Part shown: one piece after another, positions 1-8,759 of the stretch | Position numbering within the stretch: position 1 is the stretch's first letter | Layout of the letters: every line of letters begins with the position of its first letter | NCBI RefSeq assembly: GCF_963877135.1 | Contig: NZ_CAWNSW010000015.1 | Coordinates: forward strand, 10,847-74,846 | Length of the DNA stretch: 64,000 nt | From: Stenomitos frigidus_A | GTDB lineage: Bacteria; Cyanobacteriota; Cyanobacteriia; Leptolyngbyales; Leptolyngbyaceae | Direction: 5' to 3' | The notes under the pieces: model-generated | What the model was told of the DNA's origin: nothing | Database searches by the model: none | What the model saw: only the letters and a program-made list of their open reading frames with translations | Position numbers and translations under genes: made by a program

Positions 1-302
1 TCAATGTTTAAGCGGTGCACTTTTTGCAGAGAGTCATCAGACTGGATTGGAACACTGAAGGCAATTGGACGCCTCACTTCCTTCCTTATTTAATATCGCT
101 CTTCTCAATTCGATCTGCCATACCATCCGTGATAATCCGGATAAATGGCTGTTGACAATGCGGGGATCGCCCATTGGCTATGCTTTGGACAGACGTTAAG
201 ATCTCCAACCAATAGTTACGTTGTGTAAACCTTCCCTAAGATAGCCCAGCATCTAACCAGAACATAGACTCATCCGTGCATGTCGCGCATTCACACCAGC
301 AT
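1..302. other. Noncoding left edge
   Basis: No convincing gene was seen here. Short open frames exist on both strands but show no recognisable protein features. The stretch lies downstream of the minus-strand amidotransferase gene and is cut by the window edge, so a gene running in from the left cannot be excluded. Confidence 0.4.
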
Positions 303-1052
303 TTAGAACGACGCCTGCAGGATTTTTTGAGTGTTGACAGCAAGAAACTGCTGCATGAAGCGATCAGCAAGTGGTGCCACCGACGGAGAATGAGACGCGG
401 CTTCTGCCAGAAGTTGCGCCAACGTCGTATCTTGTATGTGGCTTTCCTCAAGTTCCTGCTCAATGAGGTCTGCACAACTGCCGAGTGCATGTTCGTCCAT
501 TTCGAGATGAAACTGAATCGCCCAAACCGCATTGCCGTAGCGAAATGCCTGGTTTGGGTACATGTTGCTAGTGGCAAGATGCACACAGTGTGACGGCAGT
601 TCAAACGTGTCTTGATGTGATTCAAACACTTTAAATTGATCAGGGAAGCCCTGAAACAGTACATCTTCCTGACCCATTTCGGTGAGTTCCAGGTCACACC
701 ATCCGGCCTCCCGACCAGACTCACCACGATAAACGCGAGCACCTAGCACTCGCGCCAGGATTTGCGAACCTAAACAGATGCCTAAAAGCGGAATTTCTTG
801 CGCGATCGCAGTTTCTAATAGTTTAAATTCTGTCTGTAGAAATGGATAGCGATCGTCTTCATACGCACTAACTGTACCGCCTAAAATGACAATGTGGGAG
901 TAATGAGAGACTGGCTCTGTCAAGATCTCTCCTTGAGAAGTATCTAAATAACGAAACGGAATCTGAGCCTTTTTTACTGCCGTTTCTAGCATTCCCAAAC
1001 TGCTGCAGGGCTCATGCCGGATCACCAAAAGGTTAGGAGAGTCAGTCATCAT
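303..1052 (-). CDS. Class I glutamine amidotransferase family protein
   Basis: A stand-alone 249-residue class I glutamine amidotransferase domain, of the kind annotated 'GMP synthase - glutamine amidotransferase domain'. The nucleophile elbow GICLGSQ places the catalytic Cys near residue 93, and the His-Glu pair of the triad is in IQFHLEM (His182, Glu184). An ILGGT loop near residue 57 helps form the oxyanion hole. There is no synthetase domain, so the acceptor of the released ammonia is unknown; relatives include gamma-glutamyl hydrolases of polyamine or amino-acid catabolism. It is transcribed away from the dioxygenase pair and has no operon partner. Family assignment is firm, substrate unknown. 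An ATG start at 1052 is used, with a second ATG codon directly after it. Confidence 0.85.
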   Translation of the reverse strand: MMTDSPNLLVIRHEPCSSLGMLETAVKKAQIPFRYLDTSQGEILTEPVSHYSHIVILGGTVSAYEDDRYPFLQTEFKLLETAIAQEIPLLGICLGSQILARVLGARVYRGESGREAGWCDLELTEMGQEDVLFQGFPDQFKVFESHQDTFELPSHCVHLATSNMYPNQAFRYGNAVWAIQFHLEMDEHALGSCADLIEQELEESHIQDTTLAQLLAEAASHSPSVAPLADRFMQQFLAVNTQKILQASF

Positions 1053-1469
1053 TTTACTTAAGTCTCAGGGTGCTAGTTTTACTGTTTTACCATCGTCAAT
1101 GAGCGGCTTTCAGGCAGAGATGATTGGTTAATTGACCAATTTTTTGTAAGAGTTAGGTTTAGTGACTCTCTGATCGGTCATCATGAGTCGCCCAGGCAAA
1201 ATCCGCCCCCACAGCGAACTACAGTTTGCAGCGGTCTAGTCAGCCGAGGCGCACGGATGCTTTTCTTGCCTGCCTTGACGCTGCGATCGCAAAGCGGAAA
1301 CCAGCTTGTTATAATAACCGATTCGCAGGGGAAGTTTGTCGCGTTTACAACATAAAACAAGAATATGATGAATTTCAAATATTTAGCCTTCTAATGGCTG
1401 TTTGAAGTGGTGCAAAAGAGGCAAGCCAGGGTAAAGTTTTAAGTGACGCTGTTGGGATGACTGTTAACC
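1053..1469. other. Divergent intergenic region
   Basis: About 417 bases between the minus-strand amidotransferase and the plus-strand dioxygenase; it must hold both promoters. No open frame with protein-like content, no strong hairpin and no tandem repeat was found. One HIP1-type octamer (gcgatcgc) lies near 1283. Confidence 0.4.
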
Positions 1470-2360
1470 ATGTCTTTGCTTACTCAAGCACAAGTTACTC
1501 GTTTCCACGATGATGGTTTTCTCATTGTCGAAAATTTGCTGACGGATGCGATCGTCCAGCAGCTTGTAGAGCGCGTTGATCCTCTGTTTGCTGGCGAATT
1601 TGAAGCGGGAATGTATCCTGATGAATGGTACTGGAATCCTTATCTCGGACGACCCCACGCATCGGCGCAGATGAGTAATGTTTGGAAGAGCGATCGCGCC
1701 CTTGCCTCTGTCGTGCTCTCTGCCAAAATTGGGCAAATGAGCGCTGAATTGGGCCATTGGTCAGGTTCACGGCTGATATCGGATAGCTTGTGGATGAAGC
1801 CCTATGGTGCTTCGGAAACGACGCTGCATCAAGACTCGATGTACAACTTTTACTACACGCCACAAGAAATTGTGGTTTGCTGGATTGCCCTCAGTCAGGC
1901 GATTCCCGGTGGCAGCACGATCGAGTACGTTCGTGGCTCTCACAAATGGACACTTTCAGAAGCGGTGCCTGAGTTTCATGCGGTAAACAGAGGCTATCGT
2001 GCGGCAATGGAGCAGGCAGCGGAGCAGGCTGGTATTACGCAACCAGAAGTATCACTGTTAGCAATGCCTGCCGGAAGCTGCGTGTTTCATCATGGGCACA
2101 TGTGGCATGGCTCGAACAAAAATCTCATGCCCAACACCGTGCGTCGAAGCCTGGTTGTAGCGCATGTACCAGTTAATGCACGCTTTAAGTCGACCGATGC
2201 TTACGTTCAAGGTGGCTATCTTCCTGGTCGCTATAAGCGGTACGGTGACGACACAATGGATGAGAGCTTTTTCCCGATCGTCTGGCAGCAGGACGGCTAC
2301 CGCACGCCATTTTTAGCCGACTACTGTGAAGACGCACTAGCGATGGCTGTCGCTTGTTGA
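1470..2360 (+). CDS. PhyH-family Fe(II)/2-oxoglutarate dioxygenase (intact)
   Basis: A 296-residue phytanoyl-CoA dioxygenase family protein, expected to hydroxylate a small or lipid-like substrate using Fe(II), O2 and 2-oxoglutarate. The jelly-roll landmarks are present: the facial-triad HxD is H120-Q-D122 (TTLHQDSMY), the distal His is H213 in MWHGS, and R225/R226 (NTVRRSL) can hold 2-oxoglutarate. The ATG at 1470 gives the family start (MSLLTQAQVTRFHDDGF, the usual N-terminal helix and strand). A close paralogue follows at 2645 on the same strand, separated by a repeat-rich spacer. Substrate cannot be predicted; cyanobacterial members occur near secondary-metabolite genes, but no such cluster is seen here. 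Confidence 0.88.
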   Translation: MSLLTQAQVTRFHDDGFLIVENLLTDAIVQQLVERVDPLFAGEFEAGMYPDEWYWNPYLGRPHASAQMSNVWKSDRALASVVLSAKIGQMSAELGHWSGSRLISDSLWMKPYGASETTLHQDSMYNFYYTPQEIVVCWIALSQAIPGGSTIEYVRGSHKWTLSEAVPEFHAVNRGYRAAMEQAAEQAGITQPEVSLLAMPAGSCVFHHGHMWHGSNKNLMPNTVRRSLVVAHVPVNARFKSTDAYVQGGYLPGRYKRYGDDTMDESFFPIVWQQDGYRTPFLADYCEDALAMAVAC

Positions 2361-2367
2361 ATTTTAG

Positions 2368-2596
<229 letters not shown>

Positions 2597-2644
2597 TCAC
2601 ACACACTAATTTTCCAACACAAAGAGACTCACTGGACTCACTGT

Positions 2645-3565
2645 ATGACGCACCAACCTGTGCAACTGACTGAAGCGCAAAGAAGCCAGTTTCAAACCGA
2701 TGGCTTTCTGGTTTTAGAGTCGTTTTTAGCGCCAGAATGGGTCGATCGCATTGCCAGTCGCTTTGATCCGTTGTTTGCGACGCAATTTGAAACGGGTGTC
2801 TATCCCGATGAATGGCACGGGCGACCGGGATTGAGCCAACCCAATGCTACCCGTCAAATGAGCGGACTTTGGCGATGCGATCGCACGGTTGCCAGCTTTT
2901 CATTTTCTGCCGAAATTGCACGCCTCAATGCCACGCTGGCTGGCTGGAATGGTGGGCGCTTTGCGATCGATAGCTGCTGGATTAAACCACCGGACGCGCC
3001 AGCAGTGAGTTTCCATCGCAATAATACTTATGCGGCTTGTATTGCTCCGTCTACCATGATCACCTGCTGGATTGCGTTGAGTGACGCCATCGCAACCGCT
3101 GGCACACTTGAAGTCGTTCCCGGTTCCCATCAGTGGCACTGTGAAGATCAACCCCGCTTTTTGCACGCGCTGAAAGACGACTATCGCCAACCGCTCTGGC
3201 AAGCAGCCGCAGCGGCAGGCGTGGCAAAGCCAGAGATTGTGGCGATCGAACTACCACCGGGTGGCTGCGTCTTTGTGCATGGCGACCTCTGGCATGGTTC
3301 GGCAGGCAACACCACCACTGATCGCACTCGCCGCAGTTTTGCGGTCAGTACGTTTCCGGCTGATGCGGCTTTTCGACCACCTGGAGATGCTTATGGGTAT
3401 ATCTTCAGCCGCTATCGCCGTATGGGAACGTCAGAGATGGATGAGAGCTTTTTCCCTGTGCTTTGGATACCAGACGGCTATCGATCGCCAATGGTAACAG
3501 CGTATTGCGGCGATGCGCTAGCAGTGCCAGCCCAATCGCCGCCTCAGGTTGCGATCGTGTCTTGA
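2645..3565 (+). CDS. PhyH-family paralogue with altered metal triad (HxN)
   Basis: A 306-residue paralogue of the preceding dioxygenase; the two align end to end (shared WIALS, GSHxW, WHGS and DESFFPV/I motifs). The key change is in the triad: the position of H120-Q-D122 in the first copy is H124-R-N126 here (VSFHRNNTY), so the Fe-binding Asp is Asn. The distal His (H217 in LWHGS) and the Arg pair (R229/R230) remain. In Fe(II)/2-oxoglutarate halogenases the same position is Ala or Gly, which opens a halide site; Asn is not the classical halogenase residue, so a pseudoenzyme, a weak dioxygenase or altered chemistry are all possible. The frame is intact and codon use looks normal. The ATG at 2645 follows the repeat spacer. 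Confidence 0.85.
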   Translation: MTHQPVQLTEAQRSQFQTDGFLVLESFLAPEWVDRIASRFDPLFATQFETGVYPDEWHGRPGLSQPNATRQMSGLWRCDRTVASFSFSAEIARLNATLAGWNGGRFAIDSCWIKPPDAPAVSFHRNNTYAACIAPSTMITCWIALSDAIATAGTLEVVPGSHQWHCEDQPRFLHALKDDYRQPLWQAAAAAGVAKPEIVAIELPPGGCVFVHGDLWHGSAGNTTTDRTRRSFAVSTFPADAAFRPPGDAYGYIFSRYRRMGTSEMDESFFPVLWIPDGYRSPMVTAYCGDALAVPAQSPPQVAIVS

Positions 3566-3670
3566 GCCAATACTGCAAAGCCTATGGTTTTCCAGTAAGA
3601 GTCTGAGGCCTTAGACTACCTCATTGTTTTGAGCGAGCTTCAGAGTTTACTATGAGGGTCTAGAGTCCAG

Positions 3671-4090
3671 ATGCTTCCGTTTATGGCTTTACTGCTTGCA
3701 TTCGCGCTGGGTTTCGTGTCGGGATTACGGGCCTTTACAGCCCCTGCCGCTTTATTTCTAGCACGGGGTGGAATTGCAGGCATTGTGCTTGCAGTGTTGG
3801 CTGTGGCTGAGTTGGTTGGTGATAAGCTGCCGCAAATGACCTCTCGCACAAGTCCTCCAGCTTTAATCGCTCGTTTGATTAGTGGTGGTGTTGTGGGGTG
3901 GTTCATTGCAGCGGCGCACAGCGGCCCTGCACCAGTCGGAGCGATCATCGGCGTCGTAGGAGCACTGGTTGGCGCTTATGGCGGTAAAGCTGCACGTATA
4001 GCAGCGATCGACCGGATTGGCGCCATTCCCGCTGCTTTGATTGAAGATGTGATCGCGATCGCGCTGGCTGCTTTTGTCGTGACCCGATAG
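3671..4090 (+). CDS. DUF4126-type small membrane protein
   Basis: A 139-residue, very Ala/Gly-rich membrane protein with about four hydrophobic segments. The landmarks SGLRAFTAP near residue 18, ELVGDKLP near 48 and PAALIEDVIAIA near the C terminus match the DUF4126 family as I know it. Function is unknown. It follows the dioxygenase pair on the same strand after about 105 bases, but an operon is not evident. Confidence 0.65.
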   Translation: MLPFMALLLAFALGFVSGLRAFTAPAALFLARGGIAGIVLAVLAVAELVGDKLPQMTSRTSPPALIARLISGGVVGWFIAAAHSGPAPVGAIIGVVGALVGAYGGKAARIAAIDRIGAIPAALIEDVIAIALAAFVVTR

Positions 4091-4302
4091 GCAGTCTAAT
4101 CTTTTCGTTTGAGCGACTTACCTTTAATGCTTACCCTTCGGTCATTGGTCATTAGGCATTCTCAGAGAGAAATGACTTTAGACTGCCCAATAAAGTGGTG
4201 CGTTTGCTTTACAGCAACTCACCTTACAAGATCGACGATCGCATGTTCTCTTTGAAGAACCTTGTTCTGTCGCTCCGGTGCCTGCGATCGTTAGCCAGGT
4301 TC

Positions 4303-4977
4303 TCAGTCCCACCAGAAAAACCAGTAGGGCGAGTTGAGCAGGGTACCCGCGAGATAACTGATTGATTCACAGCCTTGCTCAACAATGTCAGGACAGTAAA
4401 AATATTGCTCCCACGCAAGCTCGATGGCGGTTGCCTGATCACGAGGCGGGTTGGTGACGATGCATTCTATGACGTCGCCAGAGAGGCCGGCGATCTGCGC
4501 CCCAAATTGGGTTTGCCATTTGCGGTGAAAGACACAATGAATTTCTGCTTCGGGACAGGCATTCCATGCACCGTATTTTAGAACGGCTGGTAACTGCCAC
4601 GGCTCTTTGATGGTTGCAAGACCGAGGAAGATCTCAGGTTTGATTTCGCCCGTCAATATATCTCGGTGTAGGTTCACTGAACCCTTTTCAGGGACATCAC
4701 CAGTCCAGGTACCAAGCATATCTTCAGCTGAGAATTCATCCTCTGCGGCTTCCTCACGACGCTCAGCAAGCCACTGATCGACATCGACAGCCATCGATCG
4801 CTGAATGATTTCGGCAGTAGACTGGTCGTAAAATTCGGCCGCTTCATTGATGCGTTGCAATGACTCCGCGTCACCGATGAGGAAAGGATAGTCGCCAGTT
4901 TTTGGAAACAACTCACGTCGCAGGTAGAGAGCATCAAGTGCTTTAGAACCAGCAATTTTAAAAGTCGTGAACGCCAT
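4303..4977 (-). CDS. DUF4253-like protein
   Basis: A 224-residue soluble protein. The C-terminal third has the features I associate with DUF4253: NPPRDQATAIELAWEQYFYC, a CPDIVEQG stretch, and an aromatic end FFWWD. The N-terminal half is acidic (AEDEFSAED). No function is established for the family; relatives are scattered in bacteria, sometimes near polymorphic-toxin immunity genes, but no toxin is seen here. It lies 96 bases downstream of the TetR gene on the same strand and could be co-transcribed with it. A GATTGCTCCTAC stretch precedes the ATG on the coding complement, without a strong Shine-Dalgarno. Confidence 0.6.
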   Translation of the reverse strand: MAFTTFKIAGSKALDALYLRRELFPKTGDYPFLIGDAESLQRINEAAEFYDQSTAEIIQRSMAVDVDQWLAERREEAAEDEFSAEDMLGTWTGDVPEKGSVNLHRDILTGEIKPEIFLGLATIKEPWQLPAVLKYGAWNACPEAEIHCVFHRKWQTQFGAQIAGLSGDVIECIVTNPPRDQATAIELAWEQYFYCPDIVEQGCESISYLAGTLLNSPYWFFWWD

Positions 4978-5073
4978 TGATTGCTCCTACTGGTCACTAT
5001 GGTTAGACAAAAACGCGCTACATGGAAAGAGGCGTCCGGTTGATGGTTACTAGCGCTTTAGGAAGAGGCAACG

Positions 5074-5685
5074 TCAACGAGCTTTATAGAGTGCTTGGCA
5101 CGGATCTATCCGTGTTCCTGAATCTGCAAGCGAAGGGCAGGTTGTTAGAAGTGTGTCTGGTAAGGTGGACAAAACGCGTTGAAACGGTGCTGTATCACCT
5201 AACCCTTTTGCCAGGATCAGAGCGCCTTGAATTTGCAAAATGGCATCTTCAGCACGCTGTCGAGCTACCGTTGCATCAATCCCTGCATCGATCGCAACAC
5301 CTGCCAGAGCATCAATCCACACATTGAGCACGTGTTGGATTTGAGTATGGAACATATCGTTGGCTTCGCCCAAGGCCAGCATCGCCAGCAAGCAAGCCTG
5401 CTGACCGTGATTATAGAACGCATCCACGCTTCGAGCCATTGCTAGCAGACGCTCAACTGGGTCAGCGTTGCTGCGTAACGGTATCAGCATACCAAATTCC
5501 AACTTGCCTTTAAGATGCTCTAGAACAGCGCCACCCATCTCCTCCTTCCCACCAGGGAAGTGGTGATAGAGACTTGCCTTGCCTAACCCCGTTGCGCTTG
5601 AGAGCCGTGCCAGCGTTGCGCCCTCATAGCCATACTGCCGAAATACATTGACCAAACGGCCAACCGCTTCCTCTCTCAACATCAT
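5074..5685 (-). CDS. TetR-family transcriptional repressor
   Basis: About 204 residues. The N-terminal helix-turn-helix is typical of TetR: EGATLARLSSATGLGKASLYHHFPGGKEEM, where the recognition helix ends in SLYHHF. The C-terminal half is the ligand and dimer domain, with Cys residues and a LAMLALGEAND helix that recalls the LmrA/YxaF-type C-terminal group. The ATG at 5685 is preferred; a GTG at 5697 in the same frame is an alternative. It is divergent from the GST/flavoprotein/NTF2 operon at 5915, and two copies of a near-palindrome lie between them, so it probably represses both itself and that operon. The inducer is unknown; a GST in the target operon suggests an electrophile or xenobiotic. 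Confidence 0.85.
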   Translation of the reverse strand: MMLREEAVGRLVNVFRQYGYEGATLARLSSATGLGKASLYHHFPGGKEEMGGAVLEHLKGKLEFGMLIPLRSNADPVERLLAMARSVDAFYNHGQQACLLAMLALGEANDMFHTQIQHVLNVWIDALAGVAIDAGIDATVARQRAEDAILQIQGALILAKGLGDTAPFQRVLSTLPDTLLTTCPSLADSGTRIDPCQALYKAR

Positions 5686-5710
5686 TTGTGTCAACACTCT
5701 ATTGACAGTA

Positions 5711-5757
5711 TACCGAACGATTGGTACATTGTATCTGTACCGAACGATTGGTACATT
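5711..5757. promoter_or_regulatory. Double TetR operator with overlapping promoter
   Basis: The 20-base block taccgaacgattggtacatt occurs twice without change, at 5711-5730 and 5738-5757, a 27-base period. Each copy is an imperfect palindrome (outer arms TGTACC and GGTACA in the second copy). A TTGACA at 5702-5707 followed after 17 bases by tacatt (5725) could be the plus-strand promoter, so a bound repressor would cover it. Reading the other strand, TATACT (5708-5713) could be the -10 of the repressor gene. Binding is inferred. Confidence 0.7.
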
Positions 5758-5798
5758 AAAAGTTTTAAAAGTAGTCAGCGGTCAGTCCAGGATTTAAA

Positions 5799-5882
5799 GC
5801 TGAAGGCTGATAGCTGAAGGCTGATAGCTGAAGGCTGATAGCTGAAGGCTGATAGCTGAAGGCTGATAGCTGAAGGCTGATA
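5799..5882. repeat. Six perfect 14-base tandem repeats
   Basis: gctgaaggctgata is repeated six times without a mismatch (84 bases) between the operator and the GST start codon, so it probably lies in the 5' untranslated leader. The unit is itself two related heptamers. Preceded by a ggtcag-type heptamer at about 5779. Copy number should be variable by slippage. Confidence 0.95.
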
Positions 5883-5914
5883 GCTAACTCTCATAACACA
5901 AAGAGGATTCTTAA

Positions 5915-6511
5915 ATGGTCAAGCTGTATGATTTTCTACTCTCTGGCAATTGCTACAAAGTCAGGCTGCTACTCTCTTTACTGGGAGTGGAGCATGAACT
6001 GGTCGCCGTTGATTTAAAGTCGGGAGAACACAAAAAACCGCCTTTCTTAGCATTGAATGCCTTTGGTCAAGTGCCTGTGCTAGTCGATGGGGATGTGGTG
6101 ATACGCGACTCTCAGGCAATTTTGGTTTATCTGGCACGGCGCTATGGTGGGTCAGACTGGCTTCCCGAAGATGCCGCGTTGCTGGGTAAAGTTTCCCAAT
6201 GGCTCTCAACGGCATCTAAAGAAATTGCCAATACGGTAGCGACAGCAAGATTGCACTATCTCTTTGGTGCATCGATCGACGTGGCAGCCATAGAGAAACA
6301 GTCCTACACCGTGCTGAAGGCCATTGATGAGCATCTGGCAACACGGCAATGGTTGGAGTGCGATCGGCCCACGATCGCTGATCTTGCCTGCTTTCCATAT
6401 ATCGGACTGGCAGCTGATGGCAAGCTTTCGCTAGACGCCTACCCAAATATCGTGGCTTGGATCGATCGCATTAAACAACTTCCTGGCTATGTAGGCATGC
6501 CGGGTTTGTAG
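5915..6511 (+). CDS. Glutathione S-transferase family protein
   Basis: A 198-residue GST-fold protein. The N-terminal thioredoxin-like domain (1-80) begins MVKLYDFLLSGNCYKVRLLL and has the cis-Pro loop FGQVPVLVDGDVVIRDSQAI, where the Asp-Ser pair holds the gamma-glutamyl end of glutathione. The helical domain carries the N-capping stretch RPTIADLACFPYI. First gene of a three-gene unit (34- and 31-base gaps) with a split-barrel flavoprotein and an NTF2-like protein, under the predicted TetR operator. Likely role: conjugation or reduction of an electrophile. The long tandem repeat in its leader is unusual. Confidence 0.9.
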   Translation: MVKLYDFLLSGNCYKVRLLLSLLGVEHELVAVDLKSGEHKKPPFLALNAFGQVPVLVDGDVVIRDSQAILVYLARRYGGSDWLPEDAALLGKVSQWLSTASKEIANTVATARLHYLFGASIDVAAIEKQSYTVLKAIDEHLATRQWLECDRPTIADLACFPYIGLAADGKLSLDAYPNIVAWIDRIKQLPGYVGMPGL

Positions 6512-6545
6512 TTCAAATTTTGAACGTGAGATAAAGGAGCTTCTC

Positions 6546-7445
6546 ATGGCAGTCTTTCATGCTGGGGAACAAGCAGTGCAAGCAAGGGTTGGTGTACAGG
6601 CTGAAGCCGATCGCCTGACGCATTTGTTGGGCGCAGTAATTAAGCCGGCTGCTCAGGAGTTCTTACAAAACCAAACCTGGGCGATCGCGAGTACGGTGGA
6701 CGGCAGCGGCAATGTGTGGGCATCAATGCTCACGGGTAAAGCAGGGTTCGTGCAGCCGATCGCAGAGCAATGTGTGCAAATCAATGCCGTTCCCCTTGCA
6801 GGCGATCCGTTACGTGAAACGTTGCAGTCTGGTCACGATCTGGGGTTGTTGGTGATTGATTTGGCAACGCGACGACGCTTGAGGCTGAACGGCACCGTTG
6901 AGATTCAAGCAGATGGACGTATCCATCTCCACACCCAACAGGCGTATTTCAACTGCCCCAAATATATTCAACTGCGTCACTTCGATCCTCAAGTGAGTTC
7001 TGAAGCAGCGTTACCGGAGACGATCATGAGCCAATCGTTGTCACCGCAACAGCAGCAATGGCTGGCTCAAACGGACACCTTTTTCATCGCCAGCAGCCAT
7101 CCAGATGGTGCCGATGCTTCTCATCGTGGTGGCAATCCGGGCTTTGTGCAGGTGATCAGCGATACCAAACTGCTGTTCCCAGATTATGCCGGAAACAATA
7201 TGTTCAACACTTTTGGCAATTTGTTTCAGAACCCACACGCCGGGTTGCTGTCCATCGCTTTTGAACGTGGTGAAACGCTGCAACTGACTGGCACCGCTCA
7301 GATTATTTGGGACTCAGAGCGCCTCTCAGAGTTTGCTGGTGCTCAACGGTTAGTGGAATTTGAGTTGAGTCAGGCGATCGCCACTACCAACGCTACGCCT
7401 CTACGCTGGCAATTCATAGAATACTCACCATATAACCCCGTCTAA
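6546..7445 (+). CDS. Pyridoxamine 5'-phosphate oxidase-like split-barrel flavoprotein
   Basis: A 299-residue protein of the PPOX-class FMN-binding split barrel. It reads as two consecutive barrel halves: residues about 35-155 (TWAIASTVDGSGNVWASMLTG) and about 165-285 (TDTFFIASSHPDGADASHRGG, then LLFPDYAGNNMFNTFGNL). Such proteins bind FMN or F420 and reduce or detect small molecules. A Shine-Dalgarno aaaggag lies 6-12 bases before the ATG. It sits between the GST and NTF2-like genes, consistent with a xenobiotic or stress response operon. Precise substrate unknown. Confidence 0.82.
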   Translation: MAVFHAGEQAVQARVGVQAEADRLTHLLGAVIKPAAQEFLQNQTWAIASTVDGSGNVWASMLTGKAGFVQPIAEQCVQINAVPLAGDPLRETLQSGHDLGLLVIDLATRRRLRLNGTVEIQADGRIHLHTQQAYFNCPKYIQLRHFDPQVSSEAALPETIMSQSLSPQQQQWLAQTDTFFIASSHPDGADASHRGGNPGFVQVISDTKLLFPDYAGNNMFNTFGNLFQNPHAGLLSIAFERGETLQLTGTAQIIWDSERLSEFAGAQRLVEFELSQAIATTNATPLRWQFIEYSPYNPV

Positions 7446-7476
7446 CTTAAATTCACATCCATTCATAGGACAACCG

Positions 7477-7902
7477 ATGGAAACGAAACCACCTCTACCA
7501 CCCTTCACGTTAGAAACGGCCAAAGCAAAAGTGCAAGCCGCCGAAGATGCCTGGAATACCCGCAATCCCGATCGCGTCGCGCTTGCCTACACCCCAGATT
7601 CGCAATGGCGTAACCGCTCAGAGTTTTTGAACGGTCGTGAAGAAATTACACTCTTTTTGCGTCGCAAGTGGGATAAAGAATTGGATTATCGGCTCAGAAA
7701 AGAACTGTGGAGCATTACTGATAACCGTATCTCTGTCCGCTTTGAATATGAGTGGCACGATGAAGCCGGACAATGGTATCGCTCATACGGCAATGAACAA
7801 TGGGAGTTTGCCGTAAATGGGCTCATGCAACGACGCGAAGCCAGCATTAACGATGTGCTGATCCAGGAAGCCGATCGCAAGTTTCGTTGGGAACGAACCT
7901 GA
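7477..7902 (+). CDS. NTF2-like / DUF1348 family protein
   Basis: A 141-residue protein with the SnoaL/NTF2-like fold signature of DUF1348: AEDAWNTRNPDRVALAYTPDSQWRNR (helix and strand) followed by GREEITLFLRRKW and RFEYEWHD, with the strand NEQWEFAVNGLMQRREASIND. Family members are cone-shaped dimers and many are enzymes or binding proteins of unknown substrate. Third gene of the GST operon; frequently found beside GST or TetR genes in bacteria. Confidence 0.82.
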   Translation: METKPPLPPFTLETAKAKVQAAEDAWNTRNPDRVALAYTPDSQWRNRSEFLNGREEITLFLRRKWDKELDYRLRKELWSITDNRISVRFEYEWHDEAGQWYRSYGNEQWEFAVNGLMQRREASINDVLIQEADRKFRWERT

Positions 7903-8129
7903 TCTGAACGAAGCAGTGCACCTTAATTGATGGATATAACTTCAATAGCAGCAATCAGCAGTTGTGAGCGATCGCTGATTTTTGAGTGAATGTAGAATGA
8001 ACACGACATAATTTGAGCCAAGTTGACACCACATGCGCTAATCATTATGGTGAGCGTATCGGGTTCTCACCCAAATGCCATGACGATGAGCTGTAAAGAG
8101 TGTAGGTGCCTGCTCTTACTATTATAAAG

Positions 8130-8471
8130 ATGTCAAACAGGTTCTATAAGCAACTGATGGGAAAAAACGGCAAGCCCTACGTCAATTCCGATCGCAAAGT
8201 GGTTCTGGTAGATGAAGGCAACAAAGCTCAGATGGAGCCCAAGTTAGAGACAATTTGCCATTGTCATCATGCCACAATAGAAGACCTGCACGGCAAACGG
8301 TGCTATCTCCACCGACGACAAGAAGGCATTTATCCAGCTTTCGAGGAGTTTTATATTGTTGCTCCCAAGCTAGCGAAAAACAAATGCCGCAACCTGAAAG
8401 CCTTTGATCAGCATTGGAGAGCGCTGACAGGACCCGCTAAACCGGTTCAGTTAAGTCTCTTTGCTCCCTAA
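8130..8471 (+). CDS. Hypothetical protein
   Basis: About 113 residues, starting MSNRFYKQLMGKNGKPYV at the ATG at 8130; a GTG in frame at 8106 would add eight residues. Basic, soluble, with a CHCHH cluster near residue 49 that could bind metal, and a C-terminal PVQLSLFAP. I do not recognise the family. Codon use and the presence of cgatcgc in frame are like neighbouring genes, which supports a real gene. Stands alone between the GST operon and the histidine kinase. Confidence 0.5.
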   Translation: MSNRFYKQLMGKNGKPYVNSDRKVVLVDEGNKAQMEPKLETICHCHHATIEDLHGKRCYLHRRQEGIYPAFEEFYIVAPKLAKNKCRNLKAFDQHWRALTGPAKPVQLSLFAP

Positions 8472-8759
8472 CCCTAAGTACAGACATGATGGCTGCGATC
8501 GCGGCGGCTCGCCTGTCCCGTGAAGCTTTGGCGATCTACCACAATCAGTGGTCCAGAGCAAATCGACAGGGTCTCATCCGCCGTCAGCCATACGCTACGA
8601 GTCTTGAAGGGGAATGCTTATGGTACGGCTTTGCTTAGTGCGGACATCGATCAGGATGTCATTGCTTTTTTTCAAAGCACCTTGAGGCACTCAAGCGCGT
8701 TGTACTGTCAAAGTTGGTGACGGTAGTGTAGCTAAGCACCAAGAGCGAATGAAGCGTGA
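8472..8759. other. Spacer between convergent genes
   Basis: The end of the plus-strand hypothetical gene faces the end of the minus-strand kinase gene. One HIP1-like octamer (gcgatcgc) lies at about 8497. An open frame of 66 codons at 8520-8720 has no family features and is not called. Confidence 0.4.

Noticed and set aside
236..742. A 168-codon minus-strand open frame overlapping the amidotransferase gene
   Set aside because: It is a shifted frame of the amidotransferase gene, with no domain features and a poor composition.
1181..1378. A 65-codon minus-strand open frame in the divergent promoter region
   Set aside because: No Shine-Dalgarno and no recognisable features.
8520..8720. A 66-codon open frame between convergent genes
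   Set aside because: No Shine-Dalgarno, no family features, no conservation clue.
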